A stretch of DNA of 21,063 nt from an uncultured Collinsella sp. (GTDB lineage Bacteria > Actinomycetota > Coriobacteriia > Coriobacteriales > Coriobacteriaceae), in the NCBI GenBank assembly GCA_959028445.1, contig CAUFRY010000036.1, positions 1 through 21,063 of the forward strand, read 5' to 3'. This document shows positions 7,498 to 12,816 of the stretch, one piece after another. The notes under the pieces were generated by a model that made no database searches, was not told where the DNA came from, and saw only the letters and a program-made list of their open reading frames with translations. Within the stretch, counting starts at the first letter, position 1. Every line of letters begins with the position of its first letter. The translations under genes were made by a program, and so were the position numbers.

Positions 7498-7509
7498 CGG
7501 CTACTACCT
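7498..7509. promoter_or_regulatory. Candidate autoregulatory operator upstream of gntR
   Basis: The sequence ggctactacc (7499-7508) matches the complement ggttactacc of the core shared by the agaS and PTS sites, with one mismatch. It lies 25 bases before the gntR start, where a bound repressor would block transcription of its own gene. It is the weakest of the sites. Confidence 0.4.
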
Positions 7510-7557
7510 TGGGTGTTTAGCATTATCTGTCTGCCACACCCGAATCAACAAGAAAAC

Positions 7558-7592
7558 AAAAGCCGCGCGCTCTTTCGAGCACGCGGCTTTTA
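7558..7592 (-). terminator. Terminator of the PTS operon
   Basis: A 12-bp stem (7561-7572 with 7577-7588, one mismatch) with a TTTC/GAAA loop, flanked by A and T runs on both sides, lies 65 bases beyond the EIID stop codon. It can act in either direction; for the PTS operon it is the clear end. A second perfect 8-bp inverted repeat (7616-7623 with 7637-7644) sits between it and the stop codon. Confidence 0.88.
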
Positions 7593-7657
7593 ACATACAC
7601 ATGGCTTAAGGGGTCGGGGTGTGAGCCGCGTAGGGACACACCCCTCAAGCTAGAGCC

Positions 7658-8740
7658 TTACCAGATGCTCGGCCAGAGACCAAGCGGGCCAGCGCCCAGG
7701 ATGCCGAGGACGAAGAGCAGCAGAATGCCCTTGGTCGGGGTCCAGCTGTGCTTAGCGAACATGTAGTAAAGCAGCAGCGTAAGCATAAGCGGGACGAGCT
7801 TCGGGACGATGGTGTTGAGGGTGTCGGCAACAGAGAAGTTGACCGGATCCTCGGTAACGGTGCCGTAGGTCACGGACTCCATGCCGTTGCCCAGATTGGT
7901 GACGCCGCACTCGACAGCGTTGCCGTCAGCATCGGAGGCGGTAAGGGCGTTGCCGTCCTTATCGGTCATGGCGATGGTACCAGCCTCAGCGGTCTCGGTA
8001 TCGATGCCCTCCATACCGGTGAAGTTCTCGGCCTCCTTCTCGGAGACGATCACGGTAGTAGCGGAGAGACCACGGGTGGTGCCATTGGGGATCTGGAGGT
8101 TGATCTGGGTGCCACCCATGGTGACGACCAGGCAACCGACGACGAAGACGCCCATGATGGAAGCGGCACGCGTGAAGGCCTGCATGTTGGCGGTCAGAGC
8201 GTCAATAGCGCTGGTGCCAAGCTTGTAGGACCAGTTCATGAGCCAGAAGCGCAGAGCGAACTGGACAGCGTTGAAGATCACCAGGAAGATGATCGGCGCA
8301 GCAGCGTTGCCGTTGATGGCCATGTTGGAGGTGATGCCGGCCGTGATAGGCACGAGCGTCAGCCAGAACAGGGCGTCACCGATACCACCGAGCGGGCCCA
8401 TTGCGGCGACGCGGACGGCGCGGATCGTGGGGATGTCAACCTTGTTCTGCTCGAGCGAAAGCACGATGCCCATAACAAAGGTGACGAGGAACGGGTGGGT
8501 GTTGAAGAACTCCAGGTTGTGGCTCATGGAAGCCGCGAGGTCGTTCTTGTTGGTGTGGATCTTCTCCAGACCGGGGATGATGGAGTAGAGCCAGCCAGCG
8601 GCCTGCATACGCTCGTAGTTGAACGAGGCCTGCAGGAAGCAGGAGCGCCAAGCCATCTTGTTGAGGGTCTTCTGGTCGAGCTGCGGAGCAGGAGTGAGAT
8701 CCTCGTAGTGCTCCGGGATCACATACTCATTAGATGCCAT
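7658..8740 (-). CDS. PTS mannose/GalNAc family transporter subunit IID
   Basis: From ATG 8740 (GGAGGTGA eight bases upstream) the protein has 360 residues, longer than the usual 260-305. Its start overlaps the end of EIIC by 11 bases, so translation is coupled. It has the IID hallmarks: a cytoplasmic N-terminus with MAWRSCFLQASFNYERMQ, the GIVLSLEQNK segment near 91-100, MGPLGGIGDALFW (114-126), and a C-terminal membrane hairpin. With IIC it forms the membrane channel that moves the sugar. The extra length lies between the membrane segments at about 195-208 and 312-327: about 95 residues (213-308), Asp/Glu/Thr-rich with little hydrophobicity, probably outside the membrane. In lactic acid bacteria an extra IID loop at a comparable place affects sensitivity to bacteriocins. 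Confidence 0.92.
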   Translation of the reverse strand: MASNEYVIPEHYEDLTPAPQLDQKTLNKMAWRSCFLQASFNYERMQAAGWLYSIIPGLEKIHTNKNDLAASMSHNLEFFNTHPFLVTFVMGIVLSLEQNKVDIPTIRAVRVAAMGPLGGIGDALFWLTLVPITAGITSNMAINGNAAAPIIFLVIFNAVQFALRFWLMNWSYKLGTSAIDALTANMQAFTRAASIMGVFVVGCLVVTMGGTQINLQIPNGTTRGLSATTVIVSEKEAENFTGMEGIDTETAEAGTIAMTDKDGNALTASDADGNAVECGVTNLGNGMESVTYGTVTEDPVNFSVADTLNTIVPKLVPLMLTLLLYYMFAKHSWTPTKGILLLFVLGILGAGPLGLWPSIW

Positions 8741-9530
8741 CTTCGAAGTCACCTCCGTCAGAAACAGCTGCACCCTTCAGCTCGGTCTGCTGCTGGAAGT
8801 CCCAGAAAGCGATGCCGAAGCCGATGAGAGCGAGGATGAGCAGAGCAGGAGTTGCCAGCGAATCGTTGGCAACGGTGATGAGCGCGAGGCCAAAGCCCAT
8901 GAGGAAGAAGCCCCACATATCGCGGTTCATCATAACCTTGAGCAGGACGGCGAAGCCGACGAAGCGCATCATGCCGCCTGCAGCGGACAGACCGGTCTGC
9001 AGCCAAGTCGGGATGGCGGAAGCGATGGTCTGACCAATGGTAGCGCCAGCGATGAAGAACAGGGTGACGACGACAGCGAAGATCAGGCCGAGCAGAGCCA
9101 TGGCGAAGTAGTTCAGGCGCTCGATGCCCTTGGTGTCCGCGTTGTGAGCCATGTTATCGGCCGTGGACATAAGCGGGGACATAAGCGTGAAGACCAGGGT
9201 AACGCCAAGCTGGCCAAGCAGAGCGAACGGAATAGCGAGGCCGACTGCCGCGTTGGGCTCGAGGCCCGTGGCGATAGCGAGAATGGCTGCCATGATGCCG
9301 CCGATGACGGCGTTAGGCGGCTGAGCGCCTCCGATCGGCATGTTGCCGATCGTCATGAGCTGATAGGTACCACCCACGAGAAGACCGGTGTTGAGGTCGC
9401 CAAGGATAAGACCGATGACGGCGCCGGTGACGATGGGCTGATAGAGAGACTCGAGGAAATCAAACTGGTCGATTGCCGCGATGAACGTAACAACGAAGAC
9501 CAGAGCGATCTGGATGATCGAGTATTCCAT
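8730..9530 (-). CDS. PTS mannose/GalNAc family transporter subunit IIC
   Basis: The 266-residue polytopic membrane protein starts at ATG 9530 behind AAAGGAGG, the strongest ribosome site in the operon. It has the IIC features of this family: AAIDQFDFLESLYQPIVTG near the N-terminus, the conserved GDLNTGLLVGGTYQLM loop (44-59), an N-P-P-G-A-Q type loop seen as GGAQPPNAV, and several long hydrophobic segments to about residue 240. It forms the sugar path together with IID, whose start codon lies inside its last codons. By context with EIIB, AgaS and NagA, the likely sugars are GalNAc, galactosamine or related hexosamines. Confidence 0.92.
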   Translation of the reverse strand: MEYSIIQIALVFVVTFIAAIDQFDFLESLYQPIVTGAVIGLILGDLNTGLLVGGTYQLMTIGNMPIGGAQPPNAVIGGIMAAILAIATGLEPNAAVGLAIPFALLGQLGVTLVFTLMSPLMSTADNMAHNADTKGIERLNYFAMALLGLIFAVVVTLFFIAGATIGQTIASAIPTWLQTGLSAAGGMMRFVGFAVLLKVMMNRDMWGFFLMGFGLALITVANDSLATPALLILALIGFGIAFWDFQQQTELKGAAVSDGGDFEDGI

Positions 9531-9583
9531 CTTGCTCCTCCTTTCAAAATGAATGTACGCACTTTGGATATCACGTACAGAAC

Positions 9584-9603
9584 GTCAGGGTTTCACTCCT
9601 GAC
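9584..9603. other. Intercistronic hairpin between EIIB and EIIC
   Basis: The inverted repeat gtcagg/cctgac (9584-9589 and 9598-9603) lies in the 90-base gap between EIIB and EIIC and lacks a T-run. It may slow RNA decay or be an RNA cleavage point that sets different amounts of EIIA/B and EIIC/D. Confidence 0.4.
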
Positions 9604-9620
9604 AACGTGGATCACGAGGA

Positions 9621-10103
9621 TTACGAGAAGAGCTTGCTCGTGTCCTCAACAGGCGTGCTCGGAACGCGCCTGATCTCCAACTCCACCCCCAATTCCTGCA
9701 GCTCTTTAAACGCAGCGACATCCTCGTCGTTAACTGCGACGGAGGTGGCGACTTGGCGCTTTCCTTCCGACATGTGCATGTTGCCGATGTTTACCTTCTT
9801 TATAGGCACACCGCCCTTGACGAGCGTAAGCACGTCTTCCGGTGTTTCGGCCACGATGAAGATCTTCTGGCGCGGGCTCGCCTTGCCAATGACGTCGATG
9901 GTCTTCTGCAGAGAGAAGAAACGCGTAGCGACGCCGGCGGGAGCGGCCATCTTCATGAGGTTCTGGCGCATGGTGTTGGACGCCACGTCGTCGTTGGCGA
10001 CGAGGATGAGGTTGGAGCCCAGGGTGGAGTTCCACTGGGTGGCAACCTGACCATGAACCAGTCGGTTATCGATGCGGGTAAGAAGAATGTTGGGTTCTGC
10101 CAT
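9621..10103 (-). CDS. PTS mannose-family EIIB, GalNAc (AgaV)-like
   Basis: The 160-residue protein has the EIIB active-site motif RIDNRLVHGQV with the phosphorylated histidine at residue 17. It also has segments that I recall as typical of the GalNAc-specific AgaV branch: ANDDVA, QNLMKMAAPAGVATRF, LTLVKGGVPIKKVNIGNMH. This similarity is from memory, not from a search. It takes phosphate from EIIA and passes it to the sugar entering through IIC/IID. The start at 10103 has a GAAAGGA site slightly far upstream (about 11 bases). It follows the yajC-like gene by 36 bases. Confidence 0.92.
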   Translation of the reverse strand: MAEPNILLTRIDNRLVHGQVATQWNSTLGSNLILVANDDVASNTMRQNLMKMAAPAGVATRFFSLQKTIDVIGKASPRQKIFIVAETPEDVLTLVKGGVPIKKVNIGNMHMSEGKRQVATSVAVNDEDVAAFKELQELGVELEIRRVPSTPVEDTSKLFS

Positions 10104-10139
10104 GTTGATCAGCTTCCTTTCGTTATTTGCTGACGACAG

Positions 10140-10421
10140 TTACTTGATCTCCTGAATCGCGTAACGCGAAACATCTACGACGGCTCCGGATCGGACTTTG
10201 ATCTGGACCTTCTCGCCTTCGATGCCTTTGACGGTTCCGTAGATACCGCCGGCGAAAAGAACCTCTTGACCCGGCTTGAGCTCGGTGTGCAGCTCCTTGA
10301 AGTACTTCTGCTTCTTCTTCATGTTGATTTGCGACCAGATGGTGTAAATCAAGCCCATGATGACAAGCAGGCCTAAAAGGGCGACCGAGGAGCTCAGGAC
10401 GTTGGCTCCGAAATCGGCCAT
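10140..10421 (-). CDS. YajC-like membrane protein inside the PTS operon
   Basis: The 93-residue protein has one N-terminal membrane segment (about 10-31), a basic stop KKKQKYFKEL, then the small beta domain typical of YajC: LKPGQEVLFAGGIYGTV, VQIKVRSGAVVDVSRYAIQEI. YajC is an accessory of the SecDF-YajC complex, but here it sits between EIIA and EIIB, far from any sec gene. Its start overlaps the EIIA stop by one base (TAATG), so the two are translated together. A YajC gene is also present in the pneumococcal hyaluronate PTS operon (from memory), so the association is not unique. Its job there is unknown: it may assist membrane insertion of IIC/IID or anchor the soluble EIIA/EIIB. Confidence 0.88.
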   Translation of the reverse strand: MADFGANVLSSSVALLGLLVIMGLIYTIWSQINMKKKQKYFKELHTELKPGQEVLFAGGIYGTVKGIEGEKVQIKVRSGAVVDVSRYAIQEIK

Positions 10422-10864
10422 TAGATGCCGTCCTCGTCGCCGAAGATATCCTCTTCCTCGGAGCCGGCAACGGATGCGACCGTCTGGGCGGTGACGCCCG
10501 TCTGGCCAACGGTCACGGCCTGCTCGCCAAGCTCGGCGAGCGTGGCATTGCCGCGGAGGAACAGAAGCTCAATAACCATGGGAAGGTTGGTGCCAGTCAG
10601 AACCTCGACGTTGTCGACATCCTGGGCAATCATCATCGACTGGTTGAACGGGGTGCCGCCAAGCAGGTCGGTAAAGACGAGCACGCCATCGCACTCCTCG
10701 CGCATGGCGGTAATAGCGGCGCGGAGATCCTCACCGTAGGATGCAGCCTGGTCGCCCTCAAAAGGAACGACGGTAAAAGCAGGCTGGTCGCCGGCAACCA
10801 TAGCGATAGCGCTTGCAAGGCCGGGTGCGAACTGTCCATGACCGGTAAGAATAAAGCCAACCAT
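10421..10864 (-). CDS. PTS mannose-family EIIA
   Basis: The 147-residue cytosolic protein has the mannose-family EIIA fold start MVGFILTGHGQFAPG with the phosphorylatable His9, followed by VLVFTDLLGGTPFN (around 61-74), a hallmark of this domain. It takes phosphate from HPr and gives it to EIIB. It ends with an unusually acidic stretch, SEEEDIFGDEDGI. It is the first gene of the PTS operon; the ribosome site GGAAGG lies nine bases before ATG 10864. The 5' region contains the shared palindrome (10966-10993), pointing to GntR control of the whole operon. Confidence 0.93.
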   Translation of the reverse strand: MVGFILTGHGQFAPGLASAIAMVAGDQPAFTVVPFEGDQAASYGEDLRAAITAMREECDGVLVFTDLLGGTPFNQSMMIAQDVDNVEVLTGTNLPMVIELLFLRGNATLAELGEQAVTVGQTGVTAQTVASVAGSEEEDIFGDEDGI

Positions 10865-10965
10865 TCAAATTTCCCTTCCGAAGGTGTGTACAATCTGAGT
10901 CCGATGATTTTCGGAAGCCAGCGGGCGCTCGCCCTTAAAGCTTCTTAGAAAGCCTTCTTTGAAGA

Positions 10966-10993
10966 CCAGTGGTTTCTAAACTGGTAGTAACCA
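10966..10993. promoter_or_regulatory. Candidate GntR operator upstream of the PTS operon
   Basis: Two overlapping palindrome-like units occur here: tggtttctaaactgg and actggtagtaacca. The second contains the same ggtagtaacc core as the agaS site. On the minus strand the site lies just downstream of a possible -10 (TATAGT, complement of 11011-11016), the right place for a repressor to block elongation or promoter escape. The spacing of about 100 bases to the EIIA start leaves room for a leader with a small hairpin. Confidence 0.6.
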
Positions 10994-11364
10994 CGTGATG
11001 TGTTGTTGTCACTATATCACCCCAAAAGAGGTCGCTTTCGTTGATTCATACGGTAAAACGTTTTTGCACCGCTCACGGTGATAAATCGACCGTTTACCGG
11101 TCGTTAACACTTCTACCTGCGGTTTTGAAACCGTTTCGAAATGTTTTGGCAAAAGATCGGATCTTTTCCTGTGTCTAAACAACGCAGGGCGGCTAAAAAT
11201 AGCGTGTAGAAAAATTGCAGGTCATTGTGAAGATATGTGAATTGGTCTTTTTGACTTAATACCAGTTAGAACCAGTTTTGAGATTATCGGTGAACGGTAG
11301 TTTTCGACCGTTCACCGGTTACTTGCAATCGTTTGCAGTTGTTTTCCCAGATGAATTGAGGAAA
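10994..11364. promoter_or_regulatory. Long promoter region of the PTS operon, rich in palindromes
   Basis: No gene is visible in this AT-richer stretch. It holds several inverted repeats: caccg/cggtg (11068-11081), cgaccg/cggtcg (11087-11103), and an 11-bp perfect repeat cggtgaacggt/accgttcaccg (11288-11298 with 11307-11317). The motif cgaccgttYaccggt appears twice in the same orientation (11087 and 11305). A second TGGT/ACCA-type element, accagttagaaccag, lies at 11261-11275. The sequence tgaaaccgtttcga (11126-11139) resembles a catabolite-control (cre/LacI-type) operator at 12 of 14 positions. The density suggests control by more than one regulator. Confidence 0.5.
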
Positions 11365-11472
11365 GTTACCAGGTCCTCGGCGTTCGTGCTGCCCCGTCCA
11401 TCGCGGTCTACGGGGCTAACGATATGGCACCATGGGGACACTCGTATGTCAATTCTGGTCTAACAGAGCCAA
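11365..11472 (-). repeat. Left arm of a 108-bp inverted repeat framing the right two-gene unit
   Basis: It is the reverse complement of 12512-12619 with three mismatches in 106 bases plus two more matching bases at the inner end. Read outward (minus strand) from the inner end ggctctgttagacc, it encodes part of the same reading frame as the right arm (VSPVDRDGRGS, then NAEDLVT) before diverging. The inner end resembles insertion-sequence termini in character (GG..CTGTT) and includes a TTGACA-like -35 pointing outward. I cannot name the element. Confidence 0.9.
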
Positions 11473-11475
11473 TTA

Positions 11476-11514
11476 AAAACGGGACAAGTGATGTAGCTCA
11501 CTTGTCCCGTTTTT
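11476..11514 (-). terminator. Terminator of the right two-gene unit
   Basis: A 16-bp perfect stem (11476-11491 with 11498-11513) and six-base loop lie three bases beyond the stop codon of the 121-aa gene. A and T runs flank both sides, so it can work in both directions. It is missing from the left copy of the unit. Confidence 0.92.
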
Positions 11515-11516
11515 AT

Positions 11517-11882
11517 TTATTTTCGAAGAGCATCGGCCAGCCGCAGGATTGAAACCATCGACCGATAAGTGAGTTCCACCTTTTCACCCGCAAGCAGTCG
11601 TTTCGAGCCAATCTCATCTAGCCCCACAAGCCGAGAAAACAGCGGGCCGCTCATCGTGCCCTCGTCAATTGATTCCCTTATGGTCTTCAAAACGTCCGTA
11701 TCATGAAGCGATGCCGAGCTGTAGGGGGCAACACGAGCGGAACTCTCAATTAACGACGAGACAAAAGGATGGAGATGCTTTGGACATAGCCCATCAAACA
11801 CCACATCCCCATTGTCATTCGAGCCGACCAGGCGCCAAGTATAATGTTCGACCCAGTCATCCCCGTCATATATGGTGTCCAC
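11517..11882 (-). CDS. Conserved 121-aa protein of unknown function (right copy)
   Basis: It starts with GTG at 11882, six bases behind a strong GGGAGG, 14 bases after the stop codon of the secreted-protein gene, so the two form an operon. The alternative ATG at 11972 would overlap that gene by 76 bases and has no ribosome site. The protein is soluble and has no motif that I recognise. It differs from the left copy at four residues besides the start codon. The conserved pairing with an exported protein suggests a shared function, such as a secreted factor and its cytosolic partner, but this is inference. Confidence 0.75.
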   Translation of the reverse strand: MDTIYDGDDWVEHYTWRLVGSNDNGDVVFDGLCPKHLHPFVSSLIESSARVAPYSSASLHDTDVLKTIRESIDEGTMSGPLFSRLVGLDEIGSKRLLAGEKVELTYRSMVSILRLADALRK

Positions 11883-11896
11883 AAGCGACCTCCCGA

Positions 11897-12406
11897 CTAA
11901 AGGGAGAAACCTATTTGGACATCGGGGCGCAAGACGGCAATCCATATCGGGCCTGCAGCAGCTCCAACCCAACGCACCACATAGGTTCCTTTCCGTACAT
12001 GCGTATCAATCTGCCCCGAAATGCCAGTGAAGGCAATTCCTGAACCGTTTGTCGGATAGCAATCGACGTATTTTTGTTTTCCGCTCACAACCTTGTATAG
12101 ATATATCGTTCCAGCGAAAGAAAAGGGGTCGTTGGCAATTTTGTCCGGAAGAACTTGCCACCTCAAAATCCCGCTTCCGATATGGTCGAGCTTGACCGTT
12201 CCGCCGTCCCCCTCAAAAGTGGCAAGGGGATTTACCCCAGACTGAGAGTCGGCATCGCCCTCCTTAGCGGTTATCAGCAGGCTGCCCGTATAAGACTGCT
12301 GAGGCTCACCTTCAGGACAGGCAGCCTCGGCCCAAGAAGGGCTGCTCAGACAGAACAGTCCGAGCAGCATCATTACTAACAAAAGAAAACTCTTAGATCT
12401 TTTCAT
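11897..12406 (-). CDS. Secreted protein of unknown function (169 aa)
   Basis: The protein starts MKRSKSFLLLVMMLLGLF, a clear Sec signal peptide; cleavage is likely after SWA or AEA near residue 26-29. The next cysteine (AEAACPEG) is not in a good lipobox because Glu takes the -3 position, so a free secreted protein is more likely than a lipoprotein. The mature part (about 140 residues) is rich in Gly, Thr, Val and Ile with predicted beta character (KGTYVVRWVGAAAGPIW) and has a second cysteine in KQKYVDCYP, allowing one disulfide. I recognise no domain. GGGGA lies six bases before the ATG. The left copy (39-272) keeps only the last 77 codons. Confidence 0.75.
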   Translation of the reverse strand: MKRSKSFLLLVMMLLGLFCLSSPSWAEAACPEGEPQQSYTGSLLITAKEGDADSQSGVNPLATFEGDGGTVKLDHIGSGILRWQVLPDKIANDPFSFAGTIYLYKVVSGKQKYVDCYPTNGSGIAFTGISGQIDTHVRKGTYVVRWVGAAAGPIWIAVLRPDVQIGFSL

Positions 12407-12511
12407 CTATATCCCCAACATCTCTAATATTTGTATATTGTGACTATTTTAGATTTATATAACCAACTCGAGCCCTTAGCAAGTCAATTGCTGCAGCAGG
12501 TTATATTTCTT

Positions 12512-12619
12512 TTGGCTCTGTTAGACCAGAATTGACATACGAGTGTTCCCATGGTGCCATATCGTTAGCCCCGTAGACCGCGACGGACGGGGCAGCATGA
12601 ACGCCGAGGACCTGGTAAC
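12512..12619 (+). repeat. Right arm of the 108-bp inverted repeat
   Basis: This is the mirror of 11365-11472. The two arms point outward and enclose about 1.04 kb (11473-12511) that holds the secreted-protein/121-aa gene pair, its promoter region and its terminator. Such a layout fits a passenger between two inverted element remnants. Confidence 0.9.
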
Positions 12620-12701
12620 CACCTTCAAACGGGACATGGCGAAGCTGAGCGGGGCCGAGCGCCGCCGCGCGATCGATAGCCTCTTTGGGCTTAAAGGGTA
12701 A
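12525..12701 (+). pseudogene. 3' coding remnant, possibly of a recombinase or transposase
   Basis: A frame open from 12525 to TAA 12699-12701 reads through IDIRVFPWCHIVSPVDRDG, then from an internal Met a basic helical tail: MNAEDLVTTFKRDMAKL, SGAERRRAIDSLFGLKG. The first part also occurs in the left arm, which diverges after NAEDLVT. There is no ribosome site at the internal ATG (12597). It looks like the C-terminal end of a larger gene linked to the repeat arms; a mobile-element gene is the natural guess, but the family is not established. It could in principle be a 34-aa peptide gene. Confidence 0.45.
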
Positions 12702-12737
12702 TTATCAATTAGCAAGCCACCGTTACCCTCAACGCAA

Positions 12738-12774
12738 AAAGCCCGCTGGAACAATGTCCGTTCTAGCGGGCTTT
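12738..12774 (-). terminator. Terminator after the SurA-like gene
   Basis: The arms aaagcccgct and agcgggcttt (12738-12747 with 12765-12774), plus inner gaac/gttc pairing, form a strong hairpin; on the minus strand a TTTTTGCG run begins inside and after the arm. It lies 43 bases beyond the stop codon of the gene at 12817. Confidence 0.85.
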
Positions 12775-12816
12775 ATCAGATTGATTGGCTACGCGCTAAG
12801 CAGCTCAGGCAAACCT

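Larger units (their letters stand above)
11515..12477 (-). repeat. Right, full-length copy of the inverted two-gene repeat
   Basis: It is the inverted counterpart of 1-654, about 95% identical over the shared parts, and complete: it has both genes and the upstream region. Together the two copies bracket the whole hexosamine locus in head-to-head inverted orientation, about 10.9 kb apart. Confidence 0.95.

Noticed and set aside
11278..11463. Plus-strand open frames ending MSILV in both arms of the 108-bp repeat
   Set aside because: They read the repeat in the inward direction, lack ribosome sites, and agree only because the arms are near-identical; the outward frame looks more protein-like.
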